NCBI RefSeq assembly: GCF_001280845.1
Contig: NZ_LGHP01000001.1
Coordinates: forward strand, 5,064,665-5,128,664
Length of the DNA: 64,000 nucleotides
Reading direction: 5' to 3'
From: Bacillus sp. FJAT-28004
GTDB lineage: Bacteria; Bacillota; Bacilli; Paenibacillales; Paenibacillaceae
The notes under the pieces were generated by a model. It saw only the letters and a program-made list of their open reading frames with translations, was not told the origin of the DNA and made no database searches. Of this stretch, positions 42,745-50,305 are shown in pieces. The stretch's first letter is position 1, and each line of letters opens with the position of its first letter. The translations under genes and the position numbers were made by a program.

Positions 42745-43530
42745 ATGCTGGATATGAACCAAATCGTAGGTTCTCACGATATACTGATGATTACGCTCGA
42801 TACGCTGCGTTATGATGTAGCGAAGCTTGAGGAAGAGAATTGTCCGAACCTTTGCGCAAGCGGAGGCTGGGAGAAGCGGCATTCACCGGGCAGCTTTACT
42901 TATGCTGCCCATCATGCTTTTTTTGGAGGTTTTCTGCCAACTCCTGCGAACACGGACAAAGCTTCTCATATCAGATTGTTTCATACGAAAAATACGGGGC
43001 TTAAGACGCACCCTCATACATGGTTATTTGACGCTCCGGATCTCGTATCCGGCTTGCAGGAGGCGGGCTACCGGACGATCTGCATCGGAGGCGTCATTTT
43101 TTTTACGAAAAAGAATAAGCTTGCCAAGGTTTTGCCTAGTTATTTTCAAGAAAGCTATTGGAGGATGACTTTCGGGGTGACGAATCCGCGTTCGACGGAA
43201 CATCAGGTGAATCACGCGCTTAAGCTGCTGGAGCATTCTGATCCCGCTGAGAAGCTGTTTCTGTTCATGAATATTTCCGCCATGCATGGACCTAATCATT
43301 ATTTTGTAGAGGGCGCTAAAAGGGATTCTGTGGAAACACAGCGTGCCGCGCTTCGCTATGTGGATAGTCAGCTTGGTCCATTGTTCGATGCCATGCTGCG
43401 CAGAGGAAAAACATTATGTCTCGCGTTTTCCGATCATGGAACGGCTTACGGCGAGGACGGCTTTGAAGGGCATCGATTGGCTCACGAAGTTGTCTGGAAT
43501 GTACCGTATCGCGAGTTTTTATTGGAATAA
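42745..43530 (+). CDS. STM4013/SEN3800-family alkaline-phosphatase-fold hydrolase
   Basis: A 261-residue protein with an alkaline-phosphatase/sulfatase-like core. The N-terminal LMITLDTLRYDVA holds the first metal-binding Asp. GSFTYAAHHAFFGGFLPTP carries a Thr where phosphodiesterases keep their nucleophile and sulfatases a Cys/Ser. MNISAMHGPNHYF is followed by the C-terminal FSDHGTAYGEDGFEGHRLAHE with Asp-His metal ligands. It is shorter than most members of the superfamily. The ATG at 42745 lies 6 nt after the upstream stop. It likely hydrolyses a phosphate or sulfate ester in the pathway of its neighbours; no substrate is known. Confidence 0.82.
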   Translation: MLDMNQIVGSHDILMITLDTLRYDVAKLEEENCPNLCASGGWEKRHSPGSFTYAAHHAFFGGFLPTPANTDKASHIRLFHTKNTGLKTHPHTWLFDAPDLVSGLQEAGYRTICIGGVIFFTKKNKLAKVLPSYFQESYWRMTFGVTNPRSTEHQVNHALKLLEHSDPAEKLFLFMNISAMHGPNHYFVEGAKRDSVETQRAALRYVDSQLGPLFDAMLRRGKTLCLAFSDHGTAYGEDGFEGHRLAHEVVWNVPYREFLLE

Positions 43531-43544
43531 GGAGGAGAAACAAC

Positions 43545-44903
43545 TTGCAAAAATCATCTTCGCTACCATCTTTTCCGAAGCTTAAGGAGCAGGAGCTGCG
43601 CTGGATGGAGGCTCCATATCGTTCCTATTTGTACTCCTATCCACATAAGACGGCTTACCGTGATTTGCAGCCTGCACAGTCGCTCAAGGAGATGTGGGAG
43701 CGGGATCAAACCGATTATTATTTTTTGTACATGCATATTCCTTTTTGCGGAGCTCGCTGCGGTTTCTGCAATTTGTTCACGCTGCCCGATCGCAGGTTGA
43801 ATGTCCATGAGCAGTATATCGATGCGATGCAGCGGCAGGCTGAGCAGTGGGCGCCTTGGTTTAAAGACAAAACATTTTCACGATTCGCGATTGGCGGAGG
43901 AACACCAACATTGCTGGAAGCCTCCTTGTTGAACCGTCTATTCGATATTGCAGAGAATACGATGGGACTCGATCCGATGAAGGCGTCGATATCGGTAGAA
44001 ACATCGCCGGAAACGGTAACGGCTGACCGTATGCATGTGCTTAAGGGGCGGCTCGTTGACCGGATCAGTATGGGCATTCAAAGTTTCGTTGAAGAGGAAG
44101 CATCAGCCATATATCGTCCACAGAAGCCGCGGCTCGCGGAAGAAGCGCTGGATACGCTGATGTCTTATTCTTTTCCACTCGTGAATGTAGATCTTATTTA
44201 CGGCTTGCCTGGTCAAACAGCGGAAACATGGCTGTACTCACTTGAGAAGGCAATAAGCTATGGTCCTGGCGAGATTTTTATATATCCGCTTTATACGCGC
44301 GAGAACACAATACTAAAGCCCGAACAGATGCGCAGTGCAGGTGAGGATATTCGATTGGAGCTGTATCATATTGCCCGCGAGCGTCTTGAGTCTGCAGGTT
44401 ATAAACAGTTTTCGATGAGGCGTTTTGCTAGGGATATATCCTTTACTCATAAAAAAGTGCTGCCCTTCAGCTGTCAGGAGGAAGGAATGGCAGGCCTTGG
44501 CTGCGGAGCTCGCTCCTATACCCGCGATGTACATTATGCATCGCGATACGGTGTGAGTGCAGCGGCAACGCGCAGTATTATTGAAGAGTATGTCGCTGCC
44601 GAGCGTTATGATACGGCGGATTACGGCTTTATTCTGAATGAAGCTGAGCAGAAGCGCAGATTTGTTTTGAAGGCGCTGCTGCACCGCGAGGGTCTGAGCT
44701 TATTCGCATACGAGGAGCGATTCGGGAGTGATGCGCTAGCGGATCATCCTGATTTGCAGGTGCTGATCCGTTTGGAATTAGCTGAGCTGGTGGATGGCAC
44801 CCTTCGGCTGACGACGCAAGGCATGGCTTATTCGGATGCGATTGGAGACGAGTTTATTTCGAGCGATGTAAGAGAACTTATGAACGGGTATGTCATCCGA
44901 TGA
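43545..44903 (+). CDS. STM4012-family radical SAM protein (HemW-like)
   Basis: A 452-residue radical SAM enzyme. The [4Fe-4S] motif CGARCGFC (C68, C72, C75) lies in YMHIPFCGARCGFCNLF, followed by IGGGTPTLLEA, VETSPETVTADR, SMGIQSFVEEEASAI and VDLIYGLPGQTAETW, all typical of the HemN/HemW branch. The C-terminal HemN-like region begins near 330. The start is TTG at 43545 after a strong GGAGGAG. It overlaps the next radical SAM gene by 4 nt (ATGA). It is distinct from housekeeping HemW by its neighbours and by family; the reaction is unknown. Confidence 0.87.
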   Translation: MQKSSSLPSFPKLKEQELRWMEAPYRSYLYSYPHKTAYRDLQPAQSLKEMWERDQTDYYFLYMHIPFCGARCGFCNLFTLPDRRLNVHEQYIDAMQRQAEQWAPWFKDKTFSRFAIGGGTPTLLEASLLNRLFDIAENTMGLDPMKASISVETSPETVTADRMHVLKGRLVDRISMGIQSFVEEEASAIYRPQKPRLAEEALDTLMSYSFPLVNVDLIYGLPGQTAETWLYSLEKAISYGPGEIFIYPLYTRENTILKPEQMRSAGEDIRLELYHIARERLESAGYKQFSMRRFARDISFTHKKVLPFSCQEEGMAGLGCGARSYTRDVHYASRYGVSAAATRSIIEEYVAAERYDTADYGFILNEAEQKRRFVLKALLHREGLSLFAYEERFGSDALADHPDLQVLIRLELAELVDGTLRLTTQGMAYSDAIGDEFISSDVRELMNGYVIR

Positions 44904-45763
44904 AGGCGGTTCTGTATTACCGCGGCGCGTTGTCATCATGCAATTATGACTGTCCGTATTGTCCGTTCAGCAAGACAAAGGATAGCAAAGCGACGCTTGC
45001 GAAGGATAAGCAGCAGCTGCACGCGTTCATGGAATGGGTCCGGGAGCAAGGCGCTTCTGGGCATCAGCTCTCGATTTTCTTTAACCCTTATGGCGAGGGA
45101 CTAGTGCATCGGTGGTATCGTGAGGCCATGGTAGAGTTGTCTCACATGGCGCATATCGAGAAGGTAGCCATTCAGACCAACTTATCCGTCAAGCTTGATT
45201 GGACGAACCAACTAGATCAGGGCAAGGTAGCTTTTTGGGTGACTTATCACCCTGGGCAAACGAGTCAAGCCGCTTTTTTAAGCCAGTGCACGAAATTGTA
45301 TGAGCAAGGTATTCCCTTTAGTGTGGGTTCAGTAGGGATACGATCCGCTTTCGAAGCCATTAAGCAGCTGCGGCAGCTGCTGCCTGAGGATGTATACCTT
45401 TGGGTCAACGCCTTCAAGGATCGGAAACCATATTATACAGAGGATGAGATCGTTTATTTATCGGAAATTGATCCTCATTTCCTGCTGAACGTGCCTGATT
45501 ACGATAGCATAGGCAAACCGTGCGGCGCGGGCTTGAATGTGTTTTATGTGCAGGGTGCAGGTATCGTCAAACGCTGCTATAGCGATCGTAAGGTCATTGG
45601 CCATCTCTATCGAGATGGGTTAGAGGGTCTAGCATCCGAGCGTCCTTGTACGATGAAGAAATGCGGCTGCTACATCGGCTATATTCATATTCCCGAGTTG
45701 AAGCTAGGCGATGTTTACGGTGATCGTCTCCTTGAACGCATACCTGCAGGTTATACTCGTTAA
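44900..45763 (+). CDS. STM4011-family radical SAM protein
   Basis: A 287-residue radical SAM enzyme. The cluster motif CNYDCPYC (C14, C18, C21) lies almost at the N-terminus, followed by LSIFFNPYGEG, the KVAIQTNLS strand and FWVTYHPGQTS. Five or more additional Cys near the C-terminus (CGAGLN, KRCYSD, RPCTMKKCGCYIGYIHIP) could bind an auxiliary Fe-S cluster, as in SPASM/twitch enzymes. It is the last gene of the operon, coupled to the STM4012-like gene. An auxiliary cluster and an adjacent ATP-grasp resemble peptide-maturation systems; the product is unknown. Confidence 0.86.
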   Translation: MKAVLYYRGALSSCNYDCPYCPFSKTKDSKATLAKDKQQLHAFMEWVREQGASGHQLSIFFNPYGEGLVHRWYREAMVELSHMAHIEKVAIQTNLSVKLDWTNQLDQGKVAFWVTYHPGQTSQAAFLSQCTKLYEQGIPFSVGSVGIRSAFEAIKQLRQLLPEDVYLWVNAFKDRKPYYTEDEIVYLSEIDPHFLLNVPDYDSIGKPCGAGLNVFYVQGAGIVKRCYSDRKVIGHLYRDGLEGLASERPCTMKKCGCYIGYIHIPELKLGDVYGDRLLERIPAGYTR

Positions 45764-45832
45764 TCTGCTTCAAATTCATCTAAATAGGGTAAAGTAAATC
45801 ATGGCTTGAATCATGAGAGGAGTGTGCAAAAT

Positions 45833-46363
45833 ATGACACCATTGAAAAAGGTCGCATTTCTGCTAGCTGACGACTTCGAAGATTCCGAAATGAAAAATCC
45901 CTACGATGAAATGGTGAAGAACGGTCATGACCCCGTTATTATTAGCTTGAAGAGCAATGACGAGTTGAAAGGAAAACAGGGGACAATCACGTATACTTCA
46001 CATCTAGCCATTGAAGAAGCCAACGCTGATGATTACGACGCTATCATTATCCCTGGCGGGAAATCACCTTCTCATCTCATGGGCAATGCGGATGTGCAAG
46101 CCTTTGTTCAAAAGGCCGATCAAGCTGGCATAACGATTGCGGCAATATGCCATGGTCCGCAAATTTTAGAGGCAGCTGGCCTGCTGAAGGGACGTACATT
46201 AACAGCTTATCCTGCTCTATCGGCAGACATTGAAGCAGCAGGAGGGCATTTTGTCGACAAAGAGGTTGTCGTTGATCGCAATTTTGTTACGTCACGAACG
46301 CCAGCGGACGAGCCAGCTTTCATCCGCGAAACGATTGTTAAGCTTGGCGTAAACGCTTGGTAG
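45833..46363 (+). CDS. DJ-1/PfpI family protein (YhbO/YraA-like)
   Basis: A 176-residue class I glutamine-amidotransferase-like protein. It starts KVAFLLADDFEDSEM with the conserved acidic residue, and has the nucleophile elbow AAICHGPQIL with Cys-His near residue 104-105, followed by RTLTAYPALSADIEAAGG and RNFVTSRTPADEPAF. Members act as general stress chaperones or deglycase-type repair enzymes of glyoxal-damaged proteins or nucleic acids; the latter activity is disputed. The ATG at 45833 follows GAGAGGAG; an upstream TTG at 45806 is less likely. It is monocistronic, between the STM401x-like operon and a terminator. Confidence 0.9.
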   Translation: MTPLKKVAFLLADDFEDSEMKNPYDEMVKNGHDPVIISLKSNDELKGKQGTITYTSHLAIEEANADDYDAIIIPGGKSPSHLMGNADVQAFVQKADQAGITIAAICHGPQILEAAGLLKGRTLTAYPALSADIEAAGGHFVDKEVVVDRNFVTSRTPADEPAFIRETIVKLGVNAW

Positions 46364-46380
46364 TTTGAAATTGCAAATGG

Positions 46381-46430
46381 ATAGGGCTGTCTCTATAGAT
46401 CCAAGTGGATCGGGGACAGTCCTATTTGTT
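46381..46430 (+). terminator. Terminator of the DJ-1/PfpI gene
   Basis: ATAGGGCTGTCTC (46381-46393) pairs with GGGACAGTCCTAT, and the inner GATCC-AAGT-GGATC also pairs, giving a long two-part stem; TTTGTT follows. Confidence 0.82.
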
Positions 46431-46532
46431 ATCTAGCTGCATATTTTGTAGGAGCTAACTTGGTCTTCGTGCTGCAAGTAGGGTATACTTTTCAGTATAT
46501 TTACGTTTAGTAAGGAAGGAGAGCGTGCTTGA

Positions 46533-47165
46533 ATGCCAGATTTGAAGCAGGGTAGACATACAGATCAAGCAGACAGTCCTCTTATTCAACCGCCTTCTGC
46601 TGTGAGCAGGACAAGCCTTATTGAAAACGGCATGACGGTTTTACAGCAATGGGGAGCGGATCATATTTGCAAGGTTTGCATAGCAAACAGCGGATCATGC
46701 TGCAACGATTGCCGCAATCTGCTCGATGGTGTAGGCTGTCAACTGCGAAATACCAGTTGTACGGCATGGTTATGCGGTTTTCATAAATATTTATTATTCG
46801 AGGTTGGACAGTTAGAGGAATGGAATATGTTTTGGGATGAGGTTCCCGGCCAGGAGTTTCGTGAGGACTTTACACCCGATCATATCGTAATCGATAAATC
46901 ATTGCATATTCAAAAGCAAACAATGGAGCATCTTGGCGAAGCCCTGGCTGCGGATTTACAGGAGATGGAGCGCTCGCATATTGCGATCGGCATTATCCTT
47001 ACGCTTCGGGAGAAGCTGGATAAAAATATTGATCAGTTTATGCTGGAAGAGAAAGATCACAAACGTAAGCTTAGGATCAAAAGAAAAATAAAAGTTCTTT
47101 CAAGCGATTTTCAGCGCTTTCACCATTTATTAAATAAATACCGGATAGAGCAAGCTGAAACTTAG
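46533..47165 (+). CDS. Cys-rich protein with metal-binding-like N-terminus, unknown function
   Basis: A 210-residue protein. Residues ~45-90 hold a dense Cys cluster (ICKVCIANSGSCCNDCRNL, then GVGCQLRNTSCTAWLCGFH), with pairs CxxC, CCxxC and later Cys-x4-C plus His, suitable for two zinc ions or an Fe-S cluster. The C-terminal half is helical and charged (HIAIGIILTLREKLDKNIDQ, then KRKLRIKRKIK). It starts with ATG at 46533 after AAGGAGAG, 9 nt spacing. No neighbour suggests its job. I do not recognise the family; the compact Cys cluster recalls the YkgJ-type CxxCxxxCC proteins, but this is uncertain. Confidence 0.7.
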   Translation: MPDLKQGRHTDQADSPLIQPPSAVSRTSLIENGMTVLQQWGADHICKVCIANSGSCCNDCRNLLDGVGCQLRNTSCTAWLCGFHKYLLFEVGQLEEWNMFWDEVPGQEFREDFTPDHIVIDKSLHIQKQTMEHLGEALAADLQEMERSHIAIGIILTLREKLDKNIDQFMLEEKDHKRKLRIKRKIKVLSSDFQRFHHLLNKYRIEQAET

Positions 47166-47170
47166 CTCCA

Positions 47171-47220
47171 TAACAAGCCCAAAGGAGCCGATCATTCCGG
47201 CTCCTTTGGGCTTGTTATTT
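47171..47220. terminator. Bidirectional terminator with 20-bp perfect stem
   Basis: Arms 47171-47190 and 47198-47217 are perfectly complementary (core AAGCCCAAAGGAGCC) with a 7-nt loop; TTTC follows on plus and A/T sequence on minus. It lies between convergent genes and includes the stop codon of the leftward hydrolase gene. Confidence 0.92.
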
Positions 47221-48030
47221 CAAAAATTCGAGCAGCTCATGATTAAACCTAGCCGGTTCATCAAACAGCATGCCATGGCCGCTTTGCTCAAACGTTACGA
47301 GCGTGGAGCCGTCAATGCCGCCCAGCAGCTGCTTGGCGAATTCTGGTGGACATATTTGATCCAGCATGCCTTGGAAAATGGTCGTAGCGGTTTTGATTTG
47401 TATCATATCTTTCCGCAAGTCCTCATCACGCAGCGATTCGAACGTATGAACCATCCCCCAAGCTGATGCCTCTAAACCTTGCAGCTGCAGCCAATCTTTA
47501 AATGGTTGACTGATGGTGTTTGGCTTACGATCTGCAAGAAATTTCTCACCGAAATCACGAAGCAGCTGCGGACGGTCTTTTTTGATCGCTGCTATTTGCT
47601 CATTGGCTTCCTCTTGCGTCATGCCATGCAGGTAGTCGTCTCGCTGAGTGAACGAAGGAGCGGCCGCTCCTAGAAGCGCGAGCTTACGAATGCCGTAGCC
47701 TCCATGGCGCGCCATATAGCGGACGGCGATTGCTCCTCCTACGGAGAAACCAACTAGATAGGCTTGATCCAATTTCAAATAATCAATGACGGCCCTTACG
47801 TCATCTGCAAGCCGGTCATAATGATAACCAGCTGCAGGCGCACTGGATTTGCCGAAGCCGCGTTGATCTATTCCGATACAGCGATATCCCTGCTCGGATA
47901 GCAGGGTGAACTGAGCTTCAAACATTTTGTGGTTCAGCGGCCAGCCATGCAAGAAGATGACGGGGATTCCGGAGCCGATATCCTCAACATATAGTTTAAC
48001 TTTTTTCTCAACCTCGATATAATGTCCCAT
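47215..48030 (-). CDS. Alpha/beta hydrolase (arylesterase/haloperoxidase-like)
   Basis: A 271-residue alpha/beta-fold hydrolase. The oxyanion motif is IFLHGWPLN, the nucleophile elbow is VGFSVGGAIA (Ser near 96), the acid is probably the Asp in GMLDQICPPE, and the His lies in FEQSGHGMLFDEP. The pattern matches bacterial non-haem chloroperoxidase/esterase-type enzymes. The start is the ATG at 48030, preceded by GAGGAGAG; a longer in-frame start at 48102 lacks a site. Its stop codon lies inside the shared terminator stem. The substrate is not predictable. Confidence 0.9.
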   Translation of the reverse strand: MGHYIEVEKKVKLYVEDIGSGIPVIFLHGWPLNHKMFEAQFTLLSEQGYRCIGIDQRGFGKSSAPAAGYHYDRLADDVRAVIDYLKLDQAYLVGFSVGGAIAVRYMARHGGYGIRKLALLGAAAPSFTQRDDYLHGMTQEEANEQIAAIKKDRPQLLRDFGEKFLADRKPNTISQPFKDWLQLQGLEASAWGMVHTFESLRDEDLRKDMIQIKTATTIFQGMLDQICPPEFAKQLLGGIDGSTLVTFEQSGHGMLFDEPARFNHELLEFLK

Positions 48031-48148
48031 AATATCTCTCCTCTCACGTTTATTCTTATTCTTACCCGATTTAATATCATTTGAAAAATAAATCTTTCTC
48101 ATACGTAAGAGGAGTTAAAATAGCGGCATAGGATTTGGAGGCTAAAGT

Positions 48149-48835
48149 ATGTTTTCTTGGTTGCGTTTGGCGGTTATTATTATCGTTACTACTTTTTTGA
48201 CAAGGTTCATTCCGTTCTCGGCATTTTTTCAAAATGTGAATACATTAGTCCACGAGCTTGCTCATGCGCTGGCAGCTTTGCTGCTCAAGGGAAGTGTTCT
48301 GCATATTTATTTGTACGCTGATCAAAGTGGAGTGACCTATACCTCCTATACGGACAGCTGGATGCTAATCCCGATTGCGCTTGCCGGCTATACGGGCTCC
48401 GCCCTGTTTTCGCTGCTGCTTTTTTTTCTGCATGCTAAAGGAAAAGGTCGTTTCGGATTAGCGATAGTTGCGATAGCAGCAGGAGTGGCGCTCGCGCTTT
48501 TTGTTCGAAATGGTTACGGTATGGCTTGGAGTGCTGGCTTTATGGCGTTGACGATTCTTATTTATTTTGCTGCCCCAAGCTGGCTTCGTAACGGTTATTA
48601 TTTGCTAATTGCTTTTATTTGTTTGGTGGAATCGATCATTAGTCCATTTGTGTTGCTCTATCTTGCGATTACGGAGCCGGCATCAGCTGGGGACGCGGCT
48701 GGTTTAAGCGACGTAACCGGTGTACCTGCCTTCGTGTGGTCCGCTTTGTTCTGCTTCTTCTCGCTCTGGTGTGCCAAAATAGCGACCAGTTGCTTGTTTA
48801 GGAGAGGTGCTGGTGGGATACTAATAAGTAAATAA
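48149..48835 (+). CDS. M50-family membrane metalloprotease-like protein
   Basis: A 228-residue integral membrane protein. The HELAH zinc motif lies in TLVHELAHALAALLLKG near residue 38, followed by hydrophobic segments (AGYTGSALFSLLLFFL, FGLAIVAIAAGVALALFVRN). This matches the M50B peptidase family, in which the second motif is a later Asp; a possible candidate is not obvious here. It may be a site-2 type protease or a degenerate relative. It starts after TTGGAGG at ATG 48149 and lies 22 nt upstream of the PPK2 gene, possibly cotranscribed. Confidence 0.85.
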   Translation: MFSWLRLAVIIIVTTFLTRFIPFSAFFQNVNTLVHELAHALAALLLKGSVLHIYLYADQSGVTYTSYTDSWMLIPIALAGYTGSALFSLLLFFLHAKGKGRFGLAIVAIAAGVALALFVRNGYGMAWSAGFMALTILIYFAAPSWLRNGYYLLIAFICLVESIISPFVLLYLAITEPASAGDAAGLSDVTGVPAFVWSALFCFFSLWCAKIATSCLFRRGAGGILISK

Positions 48836-48857
48836 AGGCTAGAGAGGCTGTGAGGAA

Positions 48858-49676
48858 ATGTCCAAAAGCTACAAACTGCCCGAGAAGAAAAAGGTGGATT
48901 TGAAGGACATCGATCCGAAGGATACGGGTCGTTTTTATAACAAAGATGAAGTCGTTCAGGCAGTGAAGGAGCTTGAGCTAGAGCTGCAGCAGCTGCAAGA
49001 AAAGCTTGCCGCCGGCAAAGAACATGCCGTGTTGTTTGTTTTTCAAGGCATGGACTGCAGCGGTAAGGATGGCGTAATCAAAAAAGTATTTGCCGGACTT
49101 CATCCGCAGGGCATTTCTGCCCATAGCTTTAAGACGCCAACAGAGGAGGAAGCGCGACATGATTTTTTATGGAGAGCACATGTTGCCGTACCTGCCCTTG
49201 GCCAGATAGCCGTATTTAACCGTTCGTACTATGAGGAAGTTTTAATCACGAGAATTCATGGTACGGTAAAGAGCGAGGAAGCGAAGGAGCGGTTTAAGCA
49301 TATCAATCATTTTGAGGCTCTTTTAGCGGACAGCAGGGTGAAGGTGGTCAAAATCTTTTTACACATATCGAAGCAGTTCCAGCTGGAGAAGCTTATAAGT
49401 CGGATCGAAGATCCGAGCAAAAATTGGAAGTTCGACCCGTCCGATTTAAAGGAGCGCAAGTCATGGAAACAATATGGCGAGCTTTATGAGGAGCTGTTTG
49501 AAAAATGCAGTAAAGCGGCGCCATGGTATGTCGTCCCTTCCGATAATCGTTGGTATCGCAATTATGCGGTGCTTCGAATCGCCGTGGACGCTTTGCGAAG
49601 TCTTGATTTAAAGGAACCGGCTGCTAGACCGGAGCTTCAGCCATTTTTGGAGGAGCTGAAGAAAGAAGAAGCGTAG
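48858..49676 (+). CDS. Polyphosphate kinase 2 (class III-like)
   Basis: A 272-residue PPK2-family kinase. It uses polyphosphate to phosphorylate nucleotides. Walker A is QGMDCSGKDGVIKKVF near residue 65; the Walker B-like region reads FNRSYYEEVLITRIHG, with Asn in place of Asp, which is the usual class III (AMP/ADP to ATP) form. The lid and C-terminal KNWKFDPSDLKERKSW and PWYVVPSDNRWYRNYAVLRI are typical. Length and motifs are complete. It lies 22 nt after the M50-like gene and is followed by a terminator. Confidence 0.93.
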   Translation: MSKSYKLPEKKKVDLKDIDPKDTGRFYNKDEVVQAVKELELELQQLQEKLAAGKEHAVLFVFQGMDCSGKDGVIKKVFAGLHPQGISAHSFKTPTEEEARHDFLWRAHVAVPALGQIAVFNRSYYEEVLITRIHGTVKSEEAKERFKHINHFEALLADSRVKVVKIFLHISKQFQLEKLISRIEDPSKNWKFDPSDLKERKSWKQYGELYEELFEKCSKAAPWYVVPSDNRWYRNYAVLRIAVDALRSLDLKEPAARPELQPFLEELKKEEA

Positions 49677-49707
49677 CTTGCTGGATTACTGGACGCTAAC
49701 CTACTCG

Positions 49708-49753
49708 GGTTATCTTACAAAGGTGAAAACACCATTGTAAGATAACCTTTTTT
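49708..49753 (+). terminator. Terminator of the PPK2 gene
   Basis: GGTTATCTTACAA (49708-49720) pairs with TTGTAAGATAACC (49735-49747); the inner GGTG-AAAA-CACC extends the stem and a run of six T follows. Confidence 0.9.
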
Positions 49754-49807
49754 CTTGCCTGTTGATGCATATAGCATCGAGAGAGCATGTTTTCTCGTTT
49801 CTAGCTA

Positions 49808-50284
49808 TTAAATCAATTTCATATAACCGAAGCCATAAACGGAACCGAGCGCCATCGCAATTGTCCATACGGCAAGGCTGACCGCCATCCATTTCATGAC
49901 GCGTATCCGCGACGAACCAAACGACAAGGCAAATAAAGCTGCGATGTCCGTACCAACAATAAGGGGAGCCAGCAGGGCGAGTCCGGGAAGGCCATATCGC
50001 TCCCAAATTTGTCTAGCTCGGGTCTCTTTTTTGGATGACGTGGTAATACCCTTCTTTAACCTTCGATTGTTTCTCCAATTCGAAAATTTTTTGAAAAATA
50101 GGCCAAGAAGCAATACCAAGAGAAAGTTACCTGCAAAACCGATAACCGCAACCGCAATTGGCGACAATCCTGCAACGATGCCCAGAGGCACGACAAGAAA
50201 AACATCCAGCCAAGGCGCTGCTGCAAGTAAAAATAATACAATATAGGCCCATATCCCATCTGCTTGTTGAATCCATTCAATCAT
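49808..50284 (-). CDS. Small multidrug export-family membrane protein
   Basis: A 158-residue inner-membrane protein with about five hydrophobic segments (AYIVLFLLAAAPWLDVFLVV, IGFAGNFLLVLLLGLFF, LALLAPLIVGTDIAALFALS, WMAVSLAVWTIAMALG). The conserved LLAAAPW-D and GTDIAAL patterns match the family called small multidrug export (PF06695), whose name rests on limited evidence. The ATG is preceded by CTGGAGGCAC. It may share a transcript with the M23 lipoprotein gene 21 nt upstream on the same strand. The transport role is uncertain. Confidence 0.83.
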   Translation of the reverse strand: MIEWIQQADGIWAYIVLFLLAAAPWLDVFLVVPLGIVAGLSPIAVAVIGFAGNFLLVLLLGLFFKKFSNWRNNRRLKKGITTSSKKETRARQIWERYGLPGLALLAPLIVGTDIAALFALSFGSSRIRVMKWMAVSLAVWTIAMALGSVYGFGYMKLI

Positions 50285-50305
50285 AATTGTGCCTCCAGTG
50301 TAAGT

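Noticed and set aside
42741..42815. A start at ATG 42741 for the STM4013-like gene
   Set aside because: That ATG opens a different frame that stops after about two dozen codons; the true frame starts at 42745.
43545..44903. Housekeeping HemW (heme chaperone)
   Set aside because: The motifs are HemW-like, but the operon partners match the STM4011-4015 families, and hemW normally lies with lepA/hrcA genes in Bacillota.
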